Source of the DNA: Acidobacteriota bacterium | GTDB lineage: Bacteria; Acidobacteriota; Thermoanaerobaculia; Multivoradales; JAHEKO01 | NCBI GenBank assembly: GCA_029861655.1 | Contig: JAOTZA010000060.1 | Location: 1-12,910 of the forward strand | DNA: 12,910 nt | Direction of reading: 5' to 3' | Shown here: piece by piece, positions 1 through 6,847 of the stretch | Layout of the letters: each line of letters opens with the position of its first letter | How positions within the stretch are numbered: position 1 is the first letter of the stretch | Notes under the pieces: model-generated | The model's input: only the letters and a program-made list of their open reading frames with translations | Told to the model about the DNA's origin: nothing | Databases searched by the model: none | Program-made: the position numbers and the translations under genes

Positions 1-1737
1 TTGGCCCTGGTGGCTGCCTGTCAGACGCCGGGCCAGGTAGCCTCAGGCGGAACCGAAGTTGCAAATCTCTCGAGCCGCACCTATGTGCCGGTGGGTGAGT
101 GGGACAAGTACTATGCTTTCCTTTCCGGTGGGCAAAGCGGAGCCGTCTATGTGTACGGCCTGCCTTCGGGCCGCTATATCCGCAGCATCCCGGTCTACGA
201 GCCCCGCGCCGGCTATGGTTACGCCAATGTCCCCGGGACGGAGTCCTACGAGAGACTCGCGGCCTCGGGGCCGATGTGGGGTGACACCCACCACCCGATA
301 CTCTCCGAGAGCGGCGGGGACTACGACGGCAAGTCGTTGTGGATCAATGACAAAGCCAACAGCCGTATCGCCAGGATCGATCTGCGGACCTTTGAGACCA
401 AGGCGATCGCCAAGATCCCCAACCTCCAGGCCACCCATGGAATCGCGGTGATCTCACCCGATACCAGCTATGTGGTCGCCAATGGTGAGTTTCGGACGGA
501 GGTTCCAGCAGGGCGGGTCGACACCGCCGCATACGGATCGATCATGGCCTTTCTGGACCCCACGACCCTCGAACCACAGTTCGAGGTCCTGATGCCGGGC
601 AACTGCGACATCAACGATTCGAGCAAGGACGGCCGGTGGGCCTTTACCACCATCTACAACCTCGAGGGAGCCGTGACCGTCGAGGGGATGATCCAGCGCG
701 AAGAGGATGCCATCGGGGCGGTAGACATTCGGGCAGCCGAAGCGGCGCTGGAGCGCGGCGAGTTCAAGGAGATCAACGGTGTGAAGGTGATCGATCCCGA
801 GGCAACGACCGAACAGGTGGTCTATGTGATCCCGGTGCCCAAGAACCCGCACGGCTGCGACGTGACGCCGGATGGCAAGTACGTCCTGGGCAGCGGCAAG
901 CTATCGCCGACCGTTACCGTCATCGACATCAGCAAGATCGACCAGGTCGAAAACCCCCGCGATGCGATCGCCGGGCAGCCCGATGTCGGTCTCGGGCCGC
1001 TACACACGACGTTCGACGGCCGCGGCAACGCCTACACTTCGCTCTTTGTGGATTCGCAAATCGTCAAGTGGAACATCGAGAAGGCCATCGCCGGAGACCC
1101 GACCTACATCATCGACCGGGTGGACGTGCACTACAACGTCGGCCACACCCAGGCGACGCTGGCCGAGACCATGCACCCCACGGGCGAATACCTATTGGCG
1201 CTCAACAAGCTGTCGAAGGACCAGTATTTGCCGGTCGGCCCGACGATGCCCGAGGCGCAGGAGCTGATCGACATCTCGGGCGAGGGAATGACCCTTCTGT
1301 CGTCGTTCCCCGCCGAGCCCGAGCCCCACGACGCGGTGTTCATGCTGGCCGAGGACTTGGTTCCCCATGTCATCCAGACCGAGGAACTCACCGCCGACGC
1401 GGTGCCCGAGGATGGCAGCCGAGTCGAGCGGGTCGGACCCAACGAGGTTCATGTCTACATGACGGCGATCCGTTCCAAGTACGGTCTCAACGACTTCACG
1501 GTCAAGCAGGGCGATAAGGTGACGATCACCTTGACCAACATCGAAACCATTCGCGACATGAGCCATGGCTTCGCGGTCGAGGACTATGGCATCAACCTGG
1601 CCCTCGATCCGGGCCAGACGCGCGAGGTGACCTTTGTCGCCGATAAGCCGGGGACCCACTGGTACTACTGCACCTGGTTCTGCTCGGCTCTTCACCTGGA
1701 GATGAGAGGCAGGATGTTGGTCGAGGCGAGTGGGTAG
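1..1737 (+). CDS. nosZ: Nitrous-oxide reductase NosZ, clade II type, predicted lipoprotein (5' end cut by window)
   Basis: This is the terminal denitrification enzyme, reducing N2O to N2 outside the cytoplasmic membrane at a CuZ cluster fed by a CuA centre. The visible 578 residues hold a seven-bladed propeller followed by a cupredoxin domain. All seven expected CuZ histidines are seen: H97, H98 (DTHHP), H146, H284, H335, H382 and H443, with spacing close to that of known NosZ. The CuA ligands are H522 and the C-terminal C557-T-W559-F-C561-S-A-L-H565-L-E-M568 motif, so the enzyme looks active. The first residues, LALVAAC, resemble the end of a lipoprotein signal peptide with the lipidated Cys at residue 7, so the true start lies upstream and the TTG at position 1 is probably internal. 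About 20 residues link that Cys to the propeller. The YAFLSGG start of the propeller and the following membrane gene fit clade II, but clade is inferred and not from a tree. Confidence 0.96.
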   Translation: MALVAACQTPGQVASGGTEVANLSSRTYVPVGEWDKYYAFLSGGQSGAVYVYGLPSGRYIRSIPVYEPRAGYGYANVPGTESYERLAASGPMWGDTHHPILSESGGDYDGKSLWINDKANSRIARIDLRTFETKAIAKIPNLQATHGIAVISPDTSYVVANGEFRTEVPAGRVDTAAYGSIMAFLDPTTLEPQFEVLMPGNCDINDSSKDGRWAFTTIYNLEGAVTVEGMIQREEDAIGAVDIRAAEAALERGEFKEINGVKVIDPEATTEQVVYVIPVPKNPHGCDVTPDGKYVLGSGKLSPTVTVIDISKIDQVENPRDAIAGQPDVGLGPLHTTFDGRGNAYTSLFVDSQIVKWNIEKAIAGDPTYIIDRVDVHYNVGHTQATLAETMHPTGEYLLALNKLSKDQYLPVGPTMPEAQELIDISGEGMTLLSSFPAEPEPHDAVFMLAEDLVPHVIQTEELTADAVPEDGSRVERVGPNEVHVYMTAIRSKYGLNDFTVKQGDKVTITLTNIETIRDMSHGFAVEDYGINLALDPGQTREVTFVADKPGTHWYYCTWFCSALHLEMRGRMLVEASG

Positions 1738-1762
1738 GCGCGCGGTAGGGGGGCGTTGAGAG

Positions 1763-2419
1763 ATGCGGGATCGACGTGCGATGGCGGCGGCGGCGATCTT
1801 GCTCGCCGCCAGCCTGGCCCTGCCACTGTGGTCGACTCGGATGGAGGCGCCACAGTACAAGGACGACGAGGTACTGGAGGTCAAGGTCTACGCCGGTCGT
1901 GTCCACGGGGACATCGACGAGATCGAGTTGCTCAACCAGTATGTCGGCGTCCATCTACCGCTCGACACGCCGGAGCTGGCCGCGGCCCCGTGGGTCCTTG
2001 GGGCCTTCCTGGTCCTCGCTCTTGTTGCGCTGGCCCTGCCGATCGGCGCTCGCCGCCGCGCGGCGCTCGGTCTTTGTGTTCTGATGGTGGTGGTTCTTCT
2101 CGGCGGGGGTGCTCTCCTGCAATACCGGCTTTACCAGATGGGTCACGACCGCAGCCCCACGATCATGACCGGTGTTCCCGACTTCACGCCGCCGCTTCTG
2201 GGGTCAAAGAAGATCGCCAATTTCACCGCGTACATGAGCCTCGGTGCGGGCGCATGGACCTACCTGGGCGCCCTGCTATTGGCGGCTTGGACCGCCCGCC
2301 GGGGGCGAACCCAGGAGCCATCGCTGGATGGTTCGGGCACGACGCCGGTCAAACACGAGCCGCACACCGATGAGCTGGGATCGATGGCCCGATACTCTGC
2401 CGAGAGGAGCCATGGATGA
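1763..2419 (+). CDS. Four-TM nos-cluster membrane protein of unknown function (NosB position)
   Basis: This 218-residue protein has four likely membrane segments at about residues 7-23, 77-97, 101-118 and 158-176. Between the first and second is a conserved-looking polar stretch with APQY near residue 30, then VKVYAGRVHGDIDEIELLNQ and a YVG motif, predicted to be extracytoplasmic. I recall similar APxY / GDIxEIxxLNxY(I/V)G sequences in membrane proteins near clade II nosZ genes, but cannot name the family. In Wolinella-type clusters the gene directly after nosZ is nosB, a membrane protein of unknown function, and this gene occupies that position. Homology to NosB is not shown here. It starts 25 bases after the nosZ stop with GAGAG just upstream. 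An internal ATG at 1781 is an alternative start. Its stop overlaps the next gene in an ATGA junction, so it is translated as part of the nos operon. The tail after residue 176 is polar and probably disordered. Confidence 0.85.
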   Translation: MRDRRAMAAAAILLAASLALPLWSTRMEAPQYKDDEVLEVKVYAGRVHGDIDEIELLNQYVGVHLPLDTPELAAAPWVLGAFLVLALVALALPIGARRRAALGLCVLMVVVLLGGGALLQYRLYQMGHDRSPTIMTGVPDFTPPLLGSKKIANFTAYMSLGAGAWTYLGALLLAAWTARRGRTQEPSLDGSGTTPVKHEPHTDELGSMARYSAERSHG

Positions 2420-3876
2420 CGGTTGAAGCGATTCAGAGACCGGCCGATTCGCCGCGTCGGCGCGTCCGATGGGGGATCGCGGCGATTCTCGCGGGCGTCG
2501 GGATGATTCTCGCTCTGCTCGTCGGCGGCATGGTGCTCATTCCCCGCTACCGCGCCGCCTATCCGGCCAGTGCCCTCCAACAGAGCGATGCCGACCGGGT
2601 GGCAATCGACGACCTCTATCTAGATCTCACGCTGGTCACCCCGAAGTTTCTCGCCAGCCGTGACCTCGAACGGTTTCTGGGCGAGCGCAAGGCGGAGACG
2701 GTCCTGCCGCTCATCGTTGGTGTGAATGTTCACAAAGGCTCGATCGAGCACATGCATCATCTCGACGGCGATGTACACCTCGTCGACGCCGACGGCGCCC
2801 GCTACCCGGCCCTGACGGAGCCGATCGTGCTTACGGATCATCACAACGCCTACATGATGCTCTTCCCGCCACGCGACAACCACGGGCTGCCCTTTCTGCA
2901 CCAGGGAGAAGGCCGCGTTGTTGTCGAGGCGACAGGAATGGGCGCCGTTGCGGTGCGGCGCTTCGAGTGGGATTTGCCGCTCGACGAAAGTGTAGACAAG
3001 GGCCTCATGGCGACTCTGGCGCTTCTTGTGGCGCTCGCCGGCGCCCTTCTAGTGGTGCTCTCGCCCTGCGCCTTGGAGCTGTCCCTCTACTACACGGCGA
3101 TCATTTCGGCGACGATCGACGAGAGCGAGAAGGAGGCGGTGGCCACCGGAGGCCTCGGCTCGGTCGACGGCGGTCGACGCCGAGTTCTGGTGAACTTGGG
3201 GAGCTTTGTCGCGGGATTCACCCTTCTCTATTCTGCCGCCGGTGCGACGGTTGGCCTGATCGGTCAGGGTGTTCGTCAACCGCTTGGTGAGTACAGCGTC
3301 TTGATCCAGGTTGCAGGCGGGGGCCTGATTCTCTTCTTTGCGCTGCGGATCCTGGGCGTCGACCGATGGATTGCCCGGGTCGCCCGCAGATGGGGTGTCT
3401 CGGGTGTGAGTCTCCCTGGAGTCGGCGGGTTTTTCGAGGGCGTGCGAGGTCGGGTGAGGGCGCTCTTGATGCGGTTCCGCTTTCGCGGCGAGAGTCGTGC
3501 AGCGGAGCGTGGGACAATGCGCGCGTTCGACTCGTTTTTGGTCGGCATCGGTCTGTCGTCCGCCTGTCTTGGCTGCATGGGTGGCGCGGTGCTCTATCCC
3601 CTCCTGGTATACGCCGGAATCACCTCATGGTACTCAGGTCTCATCACTCTGGCGCTCTACTCCCTCGCCATTGCGCTGCCGATGGTCGCCATCGCCCTCG
3701 GATTCTCGAAAATCCGATTTGCCCTCGGCAGCAAGCTCGGGGTGAATCGGGCTCTCAGGCTCGCCAGCGGCGTCATGCTTGCCGGAATCGGTCTCCTGAT
3801 CATCACGGGGCGCGAGGGAGTCATCACCGATGTGGCGTTCGGGTTCCTTGCCGGCGTCACCCAGTGGTTCGGCTGA
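2416..3876 (+). CDS. Fusion of a His/Met-containing extracytoplasmic domain to a CcdA/DsbD-like membrane domain
   Basis: The 486-residue product has an N-terminal membrane anchor (about 19-43), a soluble domain (about 44-195) and then six or seven membrane segments (from about 196 to the end). The soluble part carries clustered possible metal ligands: H106, H112-M113-H114-H115, H142-H143, M147-M148 and H156. The membrane part has the CcdA/DsbD hallmark pattern of one Cys in each half: LSPC218A in the first segment, and S-A-C384-L-G-C387-M-G in a later one, where the CxxC is unusual. An Arg-rich, probably cytoplasmic loop (about 315-372) separates the halves. CcdA-family proteins carry reducing equivalents across the membrane to extracytoplasmic thiols. 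By context this one may keep NosZ CuA cysteines or a copper chaperone reduced, or handle copper itself; that is inference. ATG at 2416 is preceded by GAGAGGAG six bases upstream and overlaps the previous stop (ATGA). Copper transport is an alternative role. Confidence 0.85.
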   Translation: MTVEAIQRPADSPRRRVRWGIAAILAGVGMILALLVGGMVLIPRYRAAYPASALQQSDADRVAIDDLYLDLTLVTPKFLASRDLERFLGERKAETVLPLIVGVNVHKGSIEHMHHLDGDVHLVDADGARYPALTEPIVLTDHHNAYMMLFPPRDNHGLPFLHQGEGRVVVEATGMGAVAVRRFEWDLPLDESVDKGLMATLALLVALAGALLVVLSPCALELSLYYTAIISATIDESEKEAVATGGLGSVDGGRRRVLVNLGSFVAGFTLLYSAAGATVGLIGQGVRQPLGEYSVLIQVAGGGLILFFALRILGVDRWIARVARRWGVSGVSLPGVGGFFEGVRGRVRALLMRFRFRGESRAAERGTMRAFDSFLVGIGLSSACLGCMGGAVLYPLLVYAGITSWYSGLITLALYSLAIALPMVAIALGFSKIRFALGSKLGVNRALRLASGVMLAGIGLLIITGREGVITDVAFGFLAGVTQWFG

Positions 3877-5144
3877 TCCGCTTGCTAGCCTGTCTTGCGG
3901 CTCTCGCGCTCCCGACGCGAGCGGCGGAGTCTTCATCAAGACACTTCGTTGAGCCGGGCGAACTGGAAACGGTGCTGTCGCGAGTTGTCGCGGGAGACAG
4001 TCTGAAACTCGCGCCGGGGATCCACCGTGGGCCCGTCACCATCGACTTCCCGCTACGTTTGGAAGGCTCACCTGGGGCCATTCTCGAGGGTCCCGGAGAG
4101 GGCACGGTGTTGACCCTGACGGCTGACGGAACCACCATTAGCGGCCTGACGGTGAGGGGGTCCGGAGCCGACCTTGCGCGGGATGAGGCGGTGATCCTCA
4201 TCGTCGAGGCGGAGGGTGTCACGGTCGAAAACTGCCGTGTCGAGGCGCGGGCATTTGGTATCTACCTCCAGGCCGGAGGCGGTCACCACATCTCCGGCAA
4301 TGAGGTCGTGGGTGACACCTCGCTCGAAGTGGCCCGGCGGGGCAACGGCATCCATCTGTGGAAGACCGAGCACAACGAGGTTCGCGACAATCGCCTCGTC
4401 GATGTCCGAGACGGCGTCTATCTGTCATTCGCCCACGACAACGTGATCCATCAAAACCGCGGCACCGGTTTGCGTTATGGCATCCACTACATGTTCTCGG
4501 AGCGCAACACCTTGACTGAGAACCGCTTTGCCGGGTGCACCGGTGGGATCGCCTTGATGTTTTCGATGCGCAATCGGATCGAGAACAACGAGACTCTCGA
4601 CAACCGTGACTTCGGCATTTTGTGTCAGCAGATTGAACACTCGTTTCTCGAGGGCAACCGGGTAGTCGGAAACGGCCGCGGCTTCTACCTCGAGAACTCC
4701 GCCACCAATCGGTTTCTCGACAACCGCCTGGAGGCAAACGGTGTGGGCGTCTATCTCACAGCCGGTTCGGAGCAGAATGTGTTTGCCGGCAACCGGTTCA
4801 CCGGCAACCTGGTCCACGTTTTCGAGGACCGCGCGGGTGCCAACGCTTTCTTCAACGAGGGCCGCGGCAATTTCTGGAGCGACTACGCGGGTTTTGATTG
4901 GAATGGCGACGGGGTCGGCGAGACCCCCTACCGGTTGAATACCGCCGCTTCGGCGTTGATGGCACAAAGGCCTGTGGCGCGCTGGTTCTGGATGAGCCCC
5001 GCTCTCGCCCTTCTCGACTGGTGGGACGCCCGCCTGCCAAGCCAGGAAACCGACTCCTTCGACCCGTTCCCGCTGGTCGGCAGGGCCACCCCAGCCGAGC
5101 GTGCTGTCGTCGAGTCCGCTGTCGATGAGGAAGCGCTCCGGTGA
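3864..5144 (+). CDS. nosD: NosD, periplasmic beta-helix copper-site maturation protein
   Basis: NosD is a secreted right-handed beta-helix protein that works with the NosFY ABC transporter in assembling the copper sites of NosZ. The 426-residue product has a short signal peptide (about 1-20, with a LLACLAALALP core), then repeated CASH/beta-helix turns with the N-x-I-x-x-N pattern through about residue 330. The typical NosD strings GIHYMFSERN and the C-terminal N336-F-W338-S-D-Y341 followed by a DWNGDGVGETPY stretch are present. I chose GTG at 3864 because it gives a proper signal peptide. This overlaps the upstream stop by 13 bases with no clear ribosome-binding site, suggesting translational coupling. 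TTG at 3882 is a weaker alternative that would shorten the signal peptide. The reading frame is open upstream to 3366, but that extension lies inside the preceding gene and looks like chance in GC-rich DNA. The length matches the family. Confidence 0.94.
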   Translation: MVRLIRLLACLAALALPTRAAESSSRHFVEPGELETVLSRVVAGDSLKLAPGIHRGPVTIDFPLRLEGSPGAILEGPGEGTVLTLTADGTTISGLTVRGSGADLARDEAVILIVEAEGVTVENCRVEARAFGIYLQAGGGHHISGNEVVGDTSLEVARRGNGIHLWKTEHNEVRDNRLVDVRDGVYLSFAHDNVIHQNRGTGLRYGIHYMFSERNTLTENRFAGCTGGIALMFSMRNRIENNETLDNRDFGILCQQIEHSFLEGNRVVGNGRGFYLENSATNRFLDNRLEANGVGVYLTAGSEQNVFAGNRFTGNLVHVFEDRAGANAFFNEGRGNFWSDYAGFDWNGDGVGETPYRLNTAASALMAQRPVARWFWMSPALALLDWWDARLPSQETDSFDPFPLVGRATPAERAVVESAVDEEALR

Positions 5145-5863
5145 CGACCGGTAGACGGGGTCTGCGCTTTGCGAAGGTGGGTCGCAGCTTTGGCGACCAT
5201 GTCGCCGTTCAGGATCTCGAGCTCGACTGCCCGGCAGGGGTCCTGACCTGCCTGGTCGGGCCCAACGGCGCCGGCAAGTCCACCGCTTTGGCGCTCGCCG
5301 CGGGCCTTCTGGCGCCGACCGCGGGAGCGATCCTCTTCGATGAGATCCTGGTTCGCCCACAGGTGCCGGCCGAGACCACGGGATACCTTCCCCAGCGCAG
5401 CGCGTTCCACCCGTCGTTCACCGTCGGCGAGGTTCTTCACTTTACTCGCGTTGCCCGTGGCTCCTCGGACGAAGAGCGAAGCGCCCTCGAGGTCACGGGT
5501 CTGGGCGAGGTTCTGGACCGGTTTGTCGGTGAACTTTCGGGCGGTTGGGTGCGGCGCCTCGGCCTTCTTTCAGCACTTTTGGGATCACCCACCCTCCTGC
5601 TTCTCGACGAGCCCTTTGTCGGACTCGACCCGGAGACGCACGACCGCCTGCTCAGCCATCTCCGGGAGCGCCTCGAATCGGGTGCCACGATCGTCACCGC
5701 CAGCCACGATTTCGAGGTGCTCGATCCGTTCGGACCCAGAGTCGCAGTGCTTGATGAGGGCCGGCTGCGTCTCATCGAGACGGTCTCTTCCAGCGACGTA
5801 AGTAGACCCGCTAGCTCCAGTCGCGTCCTGTACCGGCGAGCGCTGAGTGGAGAGCCCGACTGA
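5141..5863 (+). CDS. nosF: NosF, cytoplasmic ABC ATPase of the NosDFY complex
   Basis: This is the ATP-hydrolysing subunit that drives the NosDFY complex needed for NosZ copper-site assembly. The 240-residue protein has a Walker A at G40-P-N-G-A-G-K46-S47, a signature loop L132-S-G-G-W136, a Walker B at L152-L-L-L-D156-E157-P followed by a GLDP D-loop, and the switch His H189 in ASHD. Every catalytic element is therefore present. Trp replaces the common Gln after LSGG. The start is GTG at 5141, which overlaps the nosD stop as GTGA, with GAGGAAG seven bases upstream. Assignment as NosF rather than a generic ABC-2 ATPase rests on its place between nosD and nosY, which is strong context. Confidence 0.94.
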   Translation: MTTGRRGLRFAKVGRSFGDHVAVQDLELDCPAGVLTCLVGPNGAGKSTALALAAGLLAPTAGAILFDEILVRPQVPAETTGYLPQRSAFHPSFTVGEVLHFTRVARGSSDEERSALEVTGLGEVLDRFVGELSGGWVRRLGLLSALLGSPTLLLLDEPFVGLDPETHDRLLSHLRERLESGATIVTASHDFEVLDPFGPRVAVLDEGRLRLIETVSSSDVSRPASSSRVLYRRALSGEPD

Positions 5864-6825
5864 TGGTGGCCACAGGCAAAGCGCTTCTCATAGCCAGACG
5901 AGAGGTCCGTCTGCTCAGCCGGAGTCGAGCGACCCAGGGAGCGCTGGTTCTGCTCGTCTCGGTGGCGTGGTTGCCGGCGATCCTGCTGCCGCTGCGACGG
6001 GGTTCGCTTGGAGTCGCCTCGTTCACCGAATTGCTGCCTCTCCAGATCGCTCTCGGTGCGGTCATCCTGCCGCTGCTGGCGCTATTGGCGGGGGCCGAGC
6101 TGTTTGCCGGCGAGCTCGAGGACGGCTCGCTGATTCCGGCCTTGACTTTGTCGATCTCACGCCGAGCGTGCTTTGTCGGCAAGTGTCTGGGCCGGGCCGC
6201 CACTCTCGGAGCGGCCTACCTCGTGGCGTTTGCAAGCGCCGGGCTGGCGGTGGCTGCAACGCACGGCGGCACCGGCTGGCGAGACTGGGCAGTGGTGACC
6301 GCTTCCGGTCTTCTTGTTTCTTTCTCGAGCGGTGGTGTTGGTGCGGCGCTGGGTGCTGCGGGCAGCGGCCGGGTCAGGGCGTTTGGAGCGGCTCTCGTCA
6401 CCTGGATCATTCTGGTCTTTGCTCTCGATGCCCTGTTGCTCACCATTGTGGTGGCGTTGGCTCCGCCACCGCCCGGCTCGATCGGCGAGCATGGACACGG
6501 TGAGGTCGCCGCTCCGCGCGCTCCTCCCACTGAGATGCCGATTCACCAGGGCGTCGAGCCCGTCGACCCGCATGCCCGGCACGCCGAGCCCGAGGGTCCG
6601 AAGAGCAGCAGGCTCTCCGGAGGGCTCATGGCCTTGAACCCTGTGAGCCTCTTTCGGGTCACCAGCCTGGCCGCCAGCCCTGGCCTGAGGCTCCGACTCG
6701 CCCTGGCTCTTCCCGGCGGAACGGGTGCCGGTCTGGGGACCACCATCGTCGCCGGATGGTTGATCTGGCTCGTGGCGCCGCTCGCAGTTGGGCTACGGCG
6801 GTTTGTCCGAGCGGACCTAACCTAG
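5863..6825 (+). CDS. nosY: NosY, membrane subunit of the NosDFY ABC complex, with a His-rich loop insertion
   Basis: This ABC-2 type permease subunit pairs with NosF and is thought to couple ATP hydrolysis to NosD on the outer face during NosZ maturation. The 320 residues give six membrane segments at about 27-45, 57-80, 110-131, 139-163, 170-198 and 283-311. The family's LNPVSLFR motif is at 258-265. Between segments 5 and 6 is a long proline- and histidine-containing stretch, about 200-250, with H210, H212, H228, H237 and H240. NosY proteins are usually nearer 275 residues, and this insertion accounts for most of the excess. By ABC-2 topology this loop should face outward, towards NosD. ATG at 5863 shares its first base with the nosF stop (TGATG), and GGAGAG lies eight bases upstream. 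The stop is 22 bases from the convergent RNR gene's stop. No nosL follows. Confidence 0.93.
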   Translation: MVATGKALLIARREVRLLSRSRATQGALVLLVSVAWLPAILLPLRRGSLGVASFTELLPLQIALGAVILPLLALLAGAELFAGELEDGSLIPALTLSISRRACFVGKCLGRAATLGAAYLVAFASAGLAVAATHGGTGWRDWAVVTASGLLVSFSSGGVGAALGAAGSGRVRAFGAALVTWIILVFALDALLLTIVVALAPPPPGSIGEHGHGEVAAPRAPPTEMPIHQGVEPVDPHARHAEPEGPKSSRLSGGLMALNPVSLFRVTSLAASPGLRLRLALALPGGTGAGLGTTIVAGWLIWLVAPLAVGLRRFVRADLT

Positions 6826-6847
6826 GTGCTGGTCTTGACCACAGCCG

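Noticed and set aside
1192..1884. Long antisense open frames across nosZ and similar ones across other genes
   Set aside because: These are expected in GC-rich coding DNA; they show no recognisable domains and overlap confidently assigned genes.
3366..3863. Open frame continuing upstream of nosD, which could suggest a 592-residue protein
   Set aside because: It lies wholly within the CcdA-like fusion gene, shows Arg/Pro/Ser-rich off-frame composition, and the signal peptide begins properly at GTG 3864.
6828..6845. Small inverted repeat between the convergent nosY and RNR genes (GCTGGTC TT GACCACAGC), possibly a shared terminator
   Set aside because: The stem is interrupted, the loop is only two bases and there is no T-run on either strand. 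Termination probably happens here, but this sequence does not prove it.
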